From Calycina herbarum (taxonomy: Eukaryota > Ascomycota > Leotiomycetes > Helotiales > Pezizellaceae), in NCBI GenBank assembly GCA_001414485.1, contig LLEY01000201.1:1-64000 (forward strand): 64,000 nt of DNA. The letters run 5' to 3'. Positions 22,073 to 34,163 of this stretch are shown here, in pieces (the stretch's first letter is position 1; each line of letters begins with the position of its first letter). The notes under the pieces were generated by a model that worked only from the letters and a program-made list of their open reading frames with translations, was not told the DNA's origin and searched no databases. A program made the translations under genes and the position numbers.

Positions 22073-23131
22073 ATGGTTCTGTTCTGTTCACCAACCAACA
22101 TGTTGTTGTTTTCAGTCATCCCAAGCACTCCTCCTCTCTCAACGACCAGTCTCTTGGGGGGCTTTTGCCTCTTCAGCACCACTGTATATATCCTCTACCA
22201 CCTCTATCGCCTTCATGGGATTCGTACAACGACAGCACCCACCTCAGTGAATTACCACTTCTCTCGCAAGTGTAACTACACCTGCGGCTTCTGTTTCCAC
22301 ACCGAAAAGACGTCCTCCGTGCTATCTCCCGAAGACGCCCGGCGCGGCATGAGGCTGCTCAAGGAAGCGGGAATGAAAAAGCTTAACTTTGCTTGTGGCG
22401 AGCCTTTCCTGTATCCCAAATTCCCGGGCAATCTTCTGCGTTACGGAAAAGTCGACTTGAAGATAGAAAGCATCAGCATCGTATCAAACGGCTCCAAGAT
22501 CACGGAGGAGTTCTTGCGCACGCATGCAGCCTTCATTGACATCCTCGCTATCTCCTGCGATTCGTTCGACCCCGATACTAACATCAAGATCGGAAGAGGC
22601 AAACACGGCAACAACGTTGAGACCCTAACGAAAATTGCCGGCTGGTGTCGAGCATTCGGCATCAAGTTCAAGATCAATACTGTTGTCTATAGCCTCAATT
22701 AGAACGAAGACCTAACTCATCTTATCACGCAATTGCAGCCATTCCGGTGGAAGGTGTTCCAGTGCTTGATCGTTACCGGCGAGAATGACAACGAGGAGCG
22801 AAAGCGCGATGCCCGTTTGTTTCTCGTAAGTTAACAGCAATGGCAAACATTCTGCGATCGATACAAGTATCTGGAATGTTTCGTTCCTAAGAGTAATGAC
22901 ATGATGAAAGGGAGCTACTTGATCTTGGACGAGAATATAAGCTTCCTAGACAAAGGTGATGGAGAGGAGAGAGCAAGTGAGAGTATTCTAGATGTTGGGG
23001 TGAGGATAGCCATGAGTCAAGTACGGTGGGAGCGGACTACATTTCTCAGGAGAGGCGGGGTTTATGATTGGACCAAGGCACGTCAGAGCGAGGGATGCGG
23101 CACACAGGAGAACAAGGAATTGGAGTGGTGA
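22073..23131 (+). pseudogene. RSAD2: Viperin (radical SAM ddhCTP synthase) with two in-frame stops
   Basis: A single frame from the ATG at 22073 to TGA at 23131 matches viperin over its whole length (352 codons plus stop, the normal size). Viperin converts CTP to ddhCTP, an antiviral chain terminator, using SAM and a 4Fe-4S cluster. Visible parts are a hydrophobic N-terminal segment (about residues 9-47), the cluster ligands C67, C71 and C74 in CNYTCGFCFHTEK, then LNFACGEPF, ILAISCDSFD, IGRGKHGNN, RWKVFQCL, YLILDE, and the family's RGGVYDW and C-terminal Trp. Lesions: TAG at codon 210 (22700-22702), TAA at codon 254 (22832-22834), and the SAM-binding GGEP motif reads CGEP (Cys108). All downstream sequence stays in frame and conserved, so inactivation looks recent. 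It diverges from the kinase gene and converges on the CYTH gene 140 bp away. Confidence 0.9.
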
Positions 23132-23271
23132 TCGTCCGTTGATTCATTCATGCTCCTTCATAGCTAAGAAACGGAGTGTACAATGACTTTGCTGGTGGAC
23201 ATAACCACGGTACTGTAGACTAGTAAGCAGCCATCGTTCGTTGTTCATCCGGATCAAATATCTTCCTATCA

Positions 23272-24069
23272 TTAGGTCCAGACATGTTGCCTCAGGATCC
23301 TGCCGAATCTTGCCAGTATGTGCATCAAGAAATTCGTGACCTTTTTTCTCCGGCTCAGAGTCTGAAAGTAAACAGTCAACTTTCCTGCTCCACACTTTGG
23401 AAAAGCCTGAGGATGAGCACCCATCACAGCTTCGACCTTTTCTTTGCCAATTCTTTCAAGGTGCTTTTCCCTCTGTGTACACTCGCCGAATAAAGGTGCC
23501 GTCCATTCGACCTCGCCAACGATGTGCTTGAAATCGGGATTGCCGCCGGGTGAGGGTGAGTGACTTTCGTCAATGACCACCGAGAGCTTGCCTTGAAAAG
23601 TTGGAGTTAGAGTCGGAGTCGGAGTTGTCGTGCAATCGGCCAGCGTCCAGGATTGACGGTCCGTGACGAACTCGGCACAGGGCTTGAGTAGTTCTTGAAT
23701 GGTTTTGCCATCTGTAGAGATCTTCAAGTTGTGTTTAATGACCTCCTTCACCACATCGGCGCCAAAGATCTCCGTGCAGACCGAGTCGATGTAATTGCCA
23801 CTCACGGAGATCTTTCCCTCCCACTCTCCGTTGCGCAGCCGAAGGTAAACTCCTAGCTGGAACAATTGTCCGTAACTATCGTAGTATATGTCGTGAATTC
23901 GTGTTCTTTTCTTGTCGTAGCCGTTGGTCGCCAGGTATTGGTAGGAATGCTCGTTGGGGCAAAACTTGCGCTCTACCTCGACAGCCGACGCGAAGGGGCG
24001 GGCCGACGTGAAGGAGCAAGCGATAAAAGCAGAGCTCTTGAAGCTCTTGAGACCGCCACGTGTCAGCAT
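23272..24069 (-). CDS. CYTH-domain triphosphatase-like protein
   Basis: A 265-residue ORF from the ATG at 24069. Residues 1-29 are rich in Ser, Lys and Arg with no acidic residue, like a mitochondrial presequence. The CYTH signature ExExK follows at E31-E33-K35 (VEVERKF), then IYYDS, the VYLRLRNGEWEGKIS strand pair and, near the C terminus, VGEVEW, giving the alternating acidic and basic residues that line a triphosphate tunnel. The family includes thiamine triphosphatase, inorganic triphosphatase and CyaB-type adenylate cyclase; length and fold order are closest to thiamine-triphosphatase-like proteins. The last about 25 residues after TVYFQTLS look non-conserved, so a 3' intron with a different ending is possible. 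It is convergent with the viperin gene. Its substrate here is unknown. Confidence 0.78.
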   Translation of the reverse strand: MLTRGGLKSFKSSAFIACSFTSARPFASAVEVERKFCPNEHSYQYLATNGYDKKRTRIHDIYYDSYGQLFQLGVYLRLRNGEWEGKISVSGNYIDSVCTEIFGADVVKEVIKHNLKISTDGKTIQELLKPCAEFVTDRQSWTLADCTTTPTPTLTPTFQGKLSVVIDESHSPSPGGNPDFKHIVGEVEWTAPLFGECTQREKHLERIGKEKVEAVMGAHPQAFPKCGAGKLTVYFQTLSRRKKVTNFLMHILARFGRILRQHVWT

Positions 24070-25114
24070 TTTTGACTGCGAGCACCTGTGTTGAGGCGTA
24101 GCATGCTAGTTATCTGAGCCGAAGAATGGTTAGGTAACATCCGTCCCTGCGTGGCGACGACCAATGAGATCGCAGGGATTGCGGATTTTTCTCCACTATG
24201 TCAAGTGTTACCCGATAGATCATGTGACAATATACATTTAGCGCGTTAACAACTCACAACAGAAGAAGTGCAAATAATTCACGATTAAACGTCGACAATT
24301 ATAGAAAATCTTAATAGTATTCTAATAATATATTAAATCTATATAATAGTATATAATTAGATTATCTACAAAGAGAGAAGAGTTGTAAAGGGTTGCACCC
24401 GTGGAGTAGGTCTTAGAGTGCTCCAGCGACGCATTCACGTGACCTCGCTTAGCAACGCATAGACACGAGGGAACCTTCGAGAGTATACTTAGTAGAACGT
24501 ACGCTTATATACGCTCGCGAATAGAACCTTCTAGAGTACTCTTAATAGAATCCTCTAGAATAAACAGACTTAGTATATAAGTTAGTAAAGAACTCTACTC
24601 TAGAAAGAATAATCGAATCTTCTTATATATAGACGCTTCTATAGTTTAAATTATTAGTATTCGCTATAAGCTCTAATAAGAGTTCTCTAAGTAGAAGAAC
24701 TCTTTAACTAAATCTAATAGTACGAATTCTAATTTCTAAAGAATAACTAAGATTATTTACTAAACTTAAATCTTTATATAAAGTCTCTTTTTCTACTAGA
24801 CGTATACGCTCTTTTATAGCTTCTAGAACGCTTTTAATCGTTTATTCTTAATAGATCTAAGCTTAGTAGAAAATCTATTCTTAAATATATAAATAGAATT
24901 ACTACTACTAATAACGTTTATTAAGAGTTCTTAGATATTCTTATCTTCGTTATATTTTTACTAACGAATAAGATACTTAAACTCTCTATTCTTTCTCTAG
25001 AAATCTACTATCTTCTTTATTACTTAAATAGCTTAGCTATTATTATTAATAGCTACTAGTAGCGATAGAGAGTTACGTTATCTTAGTAAAGAGGTACTAA
25101 TAAAAGAGCGTAGT
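24070..25114. other. Transition into RIP-eroded island
   Basis: Normal composition to about 24290, holding the promoter of the CYTH gene. After that the DNA becomes TA-rich with dense stops. The 24.3-25.1 kb stretch is repeat-like, but I could not assign it to a family. Confidence 0.5.
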
Positions 25115-25386
25115 TATAATCGTACGAATTAGATAATACTATAAAAGAGATATATAGAAGTACGTTCTATAGAATAACATACTTAGATACTAGGCTCCAA
25201 ATAGGAAGGAAAAGATTAAATTAACCTTTCCTAATACTAAGAGTAAGAGTATTTATATATAAAAGAGTTCGAATAATAATAATAGACTCGGAGGTCTAAA
25301 CTAGATATTTCTAATACTCGAATACGTATCCTGTCTAGTATATACGTAACCTTAGCAACTCTTATTCCTAATAGCAGGCTATTATA
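25115..25386 (-). repeat. LTR of Gypsy element 3 (left copy)
   Basis: 272 bp, same length as the copy at 31343-31614; preceded by the target duplication GTAGT. Confidence 0.85.
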
Positions 25387-28300
25387 TCCCTCTCTCTTGA
25401 AAAAGACTCGTCTCCGAGGCTTCGTATTATAGTTAGAGCGGTATCGGGGTTGTTTTTAGTAGTAACTCGGTTGTCAGTTCTTATCTATCTTCTATACTTA
25501 GATCTATTTAGAAAGGAGTCGAGGCGGTCTCGATTCGTCTAGATATTTAGTATAGAAGTCTCTTAGAAGGTGTAGCGAACCTTAAAAATTATTAGTAGAA
25601 TACTAGGTAGAGTCTATATCGTATTAAACCTATCTAACCTAGTATTATAGTTGTCTCTTAAAAAGTCTACTACTAAGAATTTCTTAAACTTCCTATTCTT
25701 ATATATCTTAAACGATTTTTAGAGGCGGCTCTAGAGCTTCTTATCTAGGTAAGAGAGTATTTAGATTCTTAGATAGTACGTCTATAGCGAAAACATTATA
25801 GATTAACGATCCTTTTAGGAGTTTTAGTTTATAAGAGTATCTTACACGTTCTAGTATTTCAAAGAGTCTAGTCTACTATTCGGCTAGCTTTCGGCTAGGT
25901 CGATTTATCTTAAGGTTTTTAGTTAATAAGTAAATTCTATTACTAATATCCTAGTTAATAGCTCTTTAGTACTAATTCGTACTATCTTATATTCTCTACT
26001 AGGCTTTGCTTATATTATCTTTAGCTACGTTCTAGACAGAGTATATACGTATAGCTATCTTAACTACTTTATTATAATTTAGTTATTCTAATCTTATAAG
26101 GTTCGCGAATTTAGTCTAAACTTAAGCTAATAAGAGGTTATACTAATAGACGAGTATAAAAGAGTTATTTATACTCTGTTTATAAGAGAGATTAACTCGC
26201 TCTAGTTATTCTAATAGTAAGTTACGAAAGGCCTTAGCCTCTAATCGATATATCGGTTTATAATCTCTATCTAACTATCTATTTATTTATAGTAAGCTAT
26301 AGAGAGTTTAAGCTTAATACTAATAATATAATAGAATTCTATCTAAAAAGCTAAGACGAATTAAGGTCCTCTATTAGACGTAATCGATTTAGAGTAGTAA
26401 CTAAAATAATAGATCTATTATATAAAAAGCTAGGCTAATCCTCTAGCGTTAATAGTAGAGTAGTAGAGTATAGACACTGAATCCTTTCTAAGACGGTTAA
26501 TAAATACTAGTATAGTATTATATCCGTACTTATTCTTAGGAAATAACTTAAAGTCTATATATATATATATACTATATTAGGTAATCTGGCACTGGTAGTA
26601 GGTAGAGGAATCCTTGTTATTTAGTCTATTAAGGATAAGAGTATCTACAAGCTCGGTAGTTAGCTATATATAGTTTATAGTCTAAACCTATACTAATCTA
26701 GTAGTAGGTAGATACTAGTAACTAGTATATCTTTCAAGTACTTAGGTAAGCACTAGATATTTGGTTATAGGCTTCTTAGATTAGATTTATATAGAGTTCG
26801 ATATTCCTTTTAATATAAAGCTGTTCTCTAAATAGAAGTAAATTATTAGATAAGATAGTATAACCGTTCTTAAGTTCTCTATATTCCTTCTTAAATAATT
26901 ACGTATTAGCTATTCTTAGCTTCTAAATTAGATCCGATCTAGACTTAGAGATAATATCTAACTTAATTATAGAAAGAGATATTACTTAAAAGGTCTAAGT
27001 AAGATCGGCGTTGATTTAGAGGTTAAGCCTAATAGGTCTAAGAAGAGTATACGAGCAGCTATCTAACTTAACTTAATCTTATATTCTAATATCTTACTCT
27101 TGTCTAGTTAGTATATCTGCCTTTTAATTATTCTTTCTAGATATAAATCAGATCTAGAAATTAAAGTTAGAGAGGAATTCTATCTATTATACTTGCTTAG
27201 AAGTAAGTAGCTTCGTTATTATAAAGTATTCTAAAGATCTATAGTCTAAGAAGACGTTGATATAGTTCTAATACGACATAAGTTTAGGTTACTATTTTCT
27301 AAACGCTTCTATAATTATAAACAGTTCCTTATCGTAGATTTCCTAATTCGTTTTATATCTAACTAGGACGTAGAAATAGAAACCTATAGAATACTAATAA
27401 TTACTATATTATTAAGAGAATATACCTACTATTACTCTATTAGAAGAGTCTATCTCTAGCTTTATAAGACATTCAGAGTCGAAGTAGTATAAGGCTTAAA
27501 TTAAGAGTAGCTAGATCTATAATTCTTTAAAAGCTTCTTTATATTTAGATGTCTACTAAAACAGCTCTAAAGAGCGCGTTATAGTAGTTAGAGGTTTTAC
27601 GATTTTACTAAAGTTCTTAATAAATTATCTATAAAAACTATAAAAGCTTAGGTAGGACTTTATACCTATTATAGTACTAGGTTAGGCCTAGTTACGTAGA
27701 GGTTCTACTTTCTTAGGGTCTACTTCGAGTTCTTTCGTAGTTAATATATAACTAAGATATTTAACTTAGATAATACTAAATTCGCTTTTCTTAATATCTA
27801 CTTAGAGTCCTGCTTCTTAGAGCTGATTTAGAACCTTTCTAACTTATTTCTTATATTCTTTAATACTATCTAAATAAATTAATATATTATCTAAGTAAGC
27901 GATATAGAAGTTATTTAGATATTCGATTAAGACGTTATTTATATAATATTAGTAGATAGCAGGTCTATTATAGAGTCTAAAAGAAAGGACCTTATATTTA
28001 TATATTCTATACCTAGTTCTAAACGTAGTTATCTCTTCTAAGTCTAGGTCTATTTAAATACGATAGAAAGCTTAGTATATATCTAACTTAGTAAAGATCT
28101 TAGCTTTCCTTAATCTTAAAAGGAGTTCGTTGATATAAGGAATCGAGTAGGAGTCGTTTTAGATAAGAGTATTTAGCTTCCGATAATCGATATAGAACAG
28201 TAGCTTATTACTATTAGGCTTTTTAACGAAGAGTACTAGTAAGGCAAAAGAACTATTACTATTGATAATAAATCCTTTATTTAAATTATTAATAAGGTAC

Positions 28301-29012
28301 TCTTTCGTTGCTTATAGCTTTATAGTTAACTATTGATATAGTAGAGAGTAGGAGGTAGAAAGAGGTTCGTTTAAGGTGATTTTATAGTTATATATATAAT
28401 AAGAGAGAAGTTTATCTAAGGCTGCTTTTAAGAACATATCTTAGAATAACGAGTAATATTAAGAGAGTTAGGACTATATCAGGTCCGTAGTCTTAGTATT
28501 ATCTAAGAGTAGAGCTAATCTTTTATTAATAATCTAATCTAATTTATAGATACTTATTATAAAGAACTCAGTATTAGGTCGCTTTATATTAAAATATAAA
28601 GTATTTATACTTATTTTACTAATAAAAGAGTATAGGGTCTAATCTATCTAAGCTATACTAGTAGGTTAGAGAGTATTCGGAGTAGAGTTAGAGAGGTAGA
28701 TATTAAGAGTTAATATCGTAGATAATAGTAATAACTTAGCTAAGAGCTTACTATTCCTTTGCTTTTTATCTTAATAGAGAGTATAATCTCTTTAGTTCGT
28801 ATCTAACTATATATTTAAATAAGACTTCTAGTTCTAGCTAGAAGTTAGAGAAAGTAAGATTTCCTTTCTAAAGTAAGAAGTTAGTAGAGTTTTAGCTAGT
28901 TAAATAAGTTGATTCCTAGTAGAGTTAAGAAGAATATTAAAATGTTTTAACTATTTATTTCTAATAATTAGGTCTTATTATCTAAGGTCTAGAACGATAA
29001 AAGAGCAGTTTT

Positions 29013-29293
29013 TGTAATAGCTAGCTATTAATAGAATTGCCGAGCCATCGGAACAGCTAAGAATACGTGCCGAGTATAGTACGGCACAGATGGTTTCGGA
29101 ATTGTCAGAGCCGGATCGGTACGGACTTTTGTTATTGTCCGGCCCTCTTGTATATAGATGCTCTTACTCTCTCTTAAGGAAAGACCAATTTGGTCTTTTC
29201 CTTCGTATCAGAGCCTAGTATTCGGATATGTCATTCTATCGAACGCACTTCTATATACCTCTTTTGTAGTAGTATCCGTTTCGTACCGTTACA
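29013..29293 (+). mobile_element. Solo LTR related to element 3, little eroded
   Basis: 281 bp from TGTAATAG to CGTTACA, flanked by the perfect 5 bp duplication GTTTT (29008-29012 and 29294-29298). Its sequence aligns with the LTR of Gypsy element 3 in the opposite orientation but is much less TA-rich (for example the GGTCTTTCC, CGGCACAGATGG and GCCGGATCGG blocks). So it inserted later than the element it lies in, and lost its interior by LTR recombination. Confidence 0.85.
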
Positions 29294-31342
29294 GTTTTAG
29301 ATACGACGTTAATCTAGATTTAGATATAGTCGTATAAACTATGTTACTTTACTCTTAATACTACTATCGTATCTATGAATAGATACTAAGTAGAGTAGTT
29401 TTTAAATCTATATATCTAACGATTAGAATAGCTATAAAGCTAGAGGTCGATTTAAGAATAGGAATCTATTCGCTTCTATATCTATTAAGACTTGAGTTTT
29501 AATACTATATCTATATATACTAAGTGTTATATTTATAAGAAATTAGGTTCCTTCTATAAGTCTAGAAAGGTCGAGATTTAATAGATTATATTTATATAGG
29601 CCTAGAAAGAAGTCTTTACCTAGGCTGCCTTGTTTTCCCTTTAATTTAAGATAGAATCGAGGTACTTTATAAGGACTTATAAGTTATCTTCGTCTGCTTC
29701 TTAGACTATTTCTTTGATACTAGGTAGCTGAGAGTAGTCGGTTTTGTAGTACCTAGGCTTACTATAGTAGTAGCATGTTATACCGGCTAGGACTCGGTCT
29801 AGAGTCTTTTAGCGTTTGCTAGTAGAGGTGGTTTTAAATATCCTTGAAGTAGTCTAAACAGTAGAGAAGAATCTGCTTATAGGTAGTAAGAGTTTTAGTA
29901 TTAAACTAGATAAGAATTAAAAAGCAGTCTTTTTAACTAAAGTGTTTATACTAACTAGCTTAGTTATATTAGCTGTGTATAACTTAGCGTTTTAGCGTTG
30001 TTCCTTATCTAGGGCTAGGAGATCTACTACTATTTTAACAAAGTTATAATTCTAACGTCTCTTAAGTATAGTAGCCGAGTTTCGTAGTTATAATATAATT
30101 TCTCCTATATATAGAAGAATTGTTCTAACTCTAGTATCTCTCTAAGTATAGCTATACTTGAAAAGCGACCTTTGAAGTTAGTAAACGTTTCTCTAGTATA
30201 ATCTTTTCTACCTATCTATAAGGCCTGGAAAGCATTCTATATATCCTCTATCTTATATCCGGTTAAGAAATATAAATTCAAAAGTTTAATTATATCTTAA
30301 TAATCGTAGAAAGTAATATAAATCGACTTAGACTAGTATCGAGGCTTAAGGTAGTTCTTAGCGATTCTAGTAGTTATTCCCTAGATAAGGGCTTTTTAAG
30401 TCGGGCTTATATTATAATAATTAGTATTTACTAGAAGTCTATCGCGTACTAATATCTTCTATTATTAGTATATTAGTAATATATCGTTATCTAAAGGTTT
30501 AATTTTTTTTGTAATTTTGCTTTTGATAGGTTAGAGAGTATTTAGACTATATTTAGAGTTATATAGAGTAGTCTACTATTAAGAGAAGGTATTAGAGACA
30601 GGTTCGCTTCTTAAGTAAAAGAGGTCTAGTATAGTACTTAGAATAGAAGAAGAGTTATAGTCGGTTTTAGGTTAGAAAGGTTAAGAGACTCTGGTTTATT
30701 CTTAGAGTTCTTTTATAATAGATTCTAACTATCTAAACCGATAGTTATTATTTCAAAGTTCTTCTTCTAATCCTTATACTATATCTTATATCTCGTCTAT
30801 ATTAGAAAAGTCTCGTAGGTTTCTAAGGTTTTAGGCTAAGCTCTTATCTTTGTTATTTCTTAACTTTTTAGGTTTAGGTATATAAGTACGGTTTAGTACG
30901 TATTTAGAGAGAGGCTTACTAGTTTCCCTAGTAGGTTACTTAACACTCTCTAGCAGAGCTTAGGAGGGACCTAGAGTCGCTCCTTAGTTTAATATACTTA
31001 ATATCGTTAGAGAGAGGTTTAAGAGTAGATTCAGAAGCCTTCTAGGTAACTTAATATCGACTTTCTAAACCTTATATAGTAATCTCTATATAGAGAGGGT
31101 TATTTAAAGTCTTAGGAATCCTTAGCGTCTTTCACTTCTTTAACGTATTAGAGAATACGCTTTTTACTAGCTAACTAATAGATATTAAACCCTAATATTA
31201 CTAGCTGTTTATAAACTAGTAATTTAAGGTTGTCGTTATACTAATCTAAATCTAGACTGAATCGAATTCGATATAGAACGTTAACGCGCTCGGTGAGATA
31301 TTATAATAGACCGTCTCTAGTAAGAAGAATTTAATCTTTTAA

Positions 31343-31614
31343 TATAATAGTACGAATTAGATAATACTATAAAAGAGGTATATAGAAGTACGTTCCGTAG
31401 AATAATATACTTAGATACTAGACTCTAAATACAAAGGAAAAGATTAAATTAACCTTTCCTAATACTAAGAGTAAGAGTATCTATATATAAAAGGGTTTAG
31501 ATAATAATAATAGACTCGGAGGTCTGAACCGGATATTCCTAATACTCGAATACGTATCCTATCTAGTATATACGTAACCTTAGCAACTCTTATTCCTAAT
31601 AGTAGGCTATTATA
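31343..31614 (-). repeat. LTR of Gypsy element 3 (right copy)
   Basis: 272 bp partner of 25115-25386; the target duplication GTAGT follows at 31615-31619. Confidence 0.85.
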
Positions 31615-31619
31615 GTAGT

Positions 31620-32071
31620 AAGTTAATATAAAAAACTAGCTAAATAGAGTATAGTTTATAAAGTAGTTCTAGTTTATAGAAATAGAAGTTTATAACTTAG
31701 AGTACTTAAAAGAAGCTAATATACTTAGTATTAAACTTAGATATAAGTTATATAGACTTAATATTCTTAGTACTTAGTATTACTAGGTCTCTAACTTAGT
31801 AGACTAGCGTAGATAACTAGTTAGTATTTACTAATTTCTCTATACTATTTCTTATAATAAGTAAATTAGTTTATAAAAGCTTTAAAACATCTTCTATTTT
31901 CTAAGTAAAGGTTCTCTTAATAAGAGTATTCTAAGAAGTAAGTATAAGTAAATTTAGTAGACTAAAACTTATATAAGAGTAGTAACTATAATTAGCGAAG
32001 AATAGAGAGATATTAGTTATAGTACTAGCTACGTTTTATATAGTAAACTCTATTAATAGTAGTAACTATAC
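31620..32071. other. Unassigned RIP-eroded DNA
   Basis: TA-rich, no ORF, no match seen to the other elements in the window. Confidence 0.4.
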
Positions 32072-34163
32072 TATAACGAAACTAGTATCTAACTATAAAA
32101 GATATCGAGTTAGATAGTTAATATATAAGTAAAGAAGACAGCTATTATATTATATTTACTTAGAGGTAAACTCGGTACTTATATTATAGATATTAAAGCA
32201 AAGTAATAAGATTAATAACTAAAGTTAAGTACGAAGCTTCTATCTAATAGTAGACGTACTAGTCTTATATAGAATCTTCGTTCTCTAAGTATATTACTTA
32301 TATCGCTTATAATTAGAGCGATTAAGACGATATAGACGATCACGTTATATAACCGTATATAACTTCTAATAGTCTTATAATAGTAAGATCTTAAAACTCT
32401 TAAATATCTTTTATATTACTAATTCTCTCTTATATTACCTTCTGTTCCTTAGATATTATACCTTATTCTATTAGAGCACTGTCTAGACTACTTATTATAT
32501 TCCGTGATTCGTAATACTATCCTCTTCTTAGACTAGTATATTCCTATACTTAAGTATAATCTAAGAAATGTCGTTAGAAGATAGACAGCTTTTCTCTTCT
32601 TCTATTATATTATTAACACCTATTTATAAAAACAGACTTAAATAATATAGAATTCTAAACACTCTCTAAATCAAACGATTAGAACGTAAAATAATTCCTT
32701 ATACTCGATATACTCGAGTAAAGACCGGTCGTTACTACGTCGGTGTCGCTAGTAGTTCTAAGTACTCTAAATATACTAGGAAGAGTAAGCTCTATAACGT
32801 CGAGGAACAAAACCGAATACTCTTAACCTTCGAGTAAGAATCTCTTAATACTTAGAAGCAGCGATTATAACAAGAGAAGGAGACTACTTATAAAGTTTAA
32901 GAAGAAGCTATATAGAAGATCTTCTAATTATAGAAGTAATAGCGCTTTCTTACTAAGCAGGAGTAGGAGATACTATGTCATAGTCTCTTAAACTTATAAG
33001 AGCTTAATAAGATAGAAGAGAGAGAAAAAGAAAAGAAAGAAGAGGAAGAGAGAGAGTAGAGAGAGATAGAGGTCCTCTGTCTAGCAGCTTTATCTACTTC
33101 TATTAATCCTGTTTCTAAGCTAGGCCTCGATCTAGTCTTTTTAGAGACTTTCTCTTCTAATTATAAGATATAGATAAACCTAGGTCTTACTAGTAGAATT
33201 CCTAAAGTTCTGCTAAGTACTAGTTAAGGTTGCTTTTTAGCTCTTAGGTATTTTCTAAGTATAGATAATCTATCTATTTTATTAAGTACTTAATCTTATC
33301 TCTAATAATATAGTAGTCTAAAATCTTTGTAACTTCTTATTTAGTATTTAAGTTAAGTAGTTAGATTTCTATAAGTAAGGCTAGTAGTACTTCTAGTAGT
33401 ACTAGTTTAAGTAGAGATACGTAGAATACTAGGTATATGTTTATAGTTTATAGTAGTACTAATTTATAATTCAAAGGTCTTCTAACTTACTTAATTCTAA
33501 ATAGCCTTAGTTTCTTATAGTCTAGTTTATTACTTAGTCTCTTAGTATTAATATTTTTTTATACTAAATAAACTTTATCTCTCTCTTTTAATATTAGCTT
33601 CTAACTACGTCGTTTATTATAGTAGTATATATTTCGTTCTATTATAAACTATAGATCTTCTACTAGTTCCTTATATAGCCTTTTAATCTTCGAGACCTGA
33701 ATTCGAGTAAGTTAGTTATCTATTATCGAAGTTAATAGTTCTCGGTATATTATTTATTCGTTTATAAGTAGAAAGCTATAGACAGCTTTCTCTTTACTTC
33801 TAGTTATTCTATAAGAGTTATCTAAAACTTTAAAGTAAAGAGCTTATCTCTATCTAAGAGAATTTCTTTTAGTAGTTTATATCTTAAAACTACTTCTCTA
33901 AGAAATGTAAAAGCTAGTTTCTTAGCTATACTTAACTCTATATATAGTACTAGAATTATATATTTCGTAAGTCGTTCTATAATAACTAGGATTAAGTTAT
34001 ACTTAACTTCTATTATTAGATCCTTAGATTTTAGTAGCTTAATAATAAAATCCTAGGATATTAATTCCTAAGATACTTATAGTATTAGAGTAGTATTTAT
34101 CTAGCTATAAGATATATAGTAGAAAGCTTTATACCTAGTATAGGTGTAATAATATCGCTTACC
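32072..34163 (-). mobile_element. Partial copy of Gypsy element 2 family
   Basis: An LTR in reverse orientation (32072-32516, related to the 463 bp LTRs of element 2) is followed by about 1.65 kb of interior sequence (32517-34163). That interior matches the 3' part of element 2 in reverse (about 47.0-48.86 kb) and the copy at 49549-50831. It is cut off where element 2 is inserted at 34164. Heavily eroded. Confidence 0.7.

Larger units (their letters stand above)
25115..31614 (-). mobile_element. Ty3/Gypsy LTR retrotransposon, element 3 (RIP-eroded)
   Basis: Two 272 bp LTRs, 25115-25386 and 31343-31614, with inverted ends TATAAT...ATTATA (from an original TGTAAT...ATTACA) and a 5 bp target duplication GTAGT at 25110-25114 and 31615-31619. 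The coding sense is minus. Translation of about 28230-27880 gives a Gypsy reverse transcriptase with YKYKVL, a FYIAYLDNILIY box (YLDD with D to N) and VDIKKSEF. The integrase side lies toward 25.5-27 kb and gag toward 31 kb. Stops are frequent, so it is inactive. A related solo LTR is inserted at 29013-29293. Confidence 0.85.

Noticed and set aside
22826..22837. A 12-base GTAAGTTAACAG segment that would remove the second viperin stop in frame
   Set aside because: Far too short for splicing, and it would delete residues that align with the viperin family; the stop is better read as a nonsense change.
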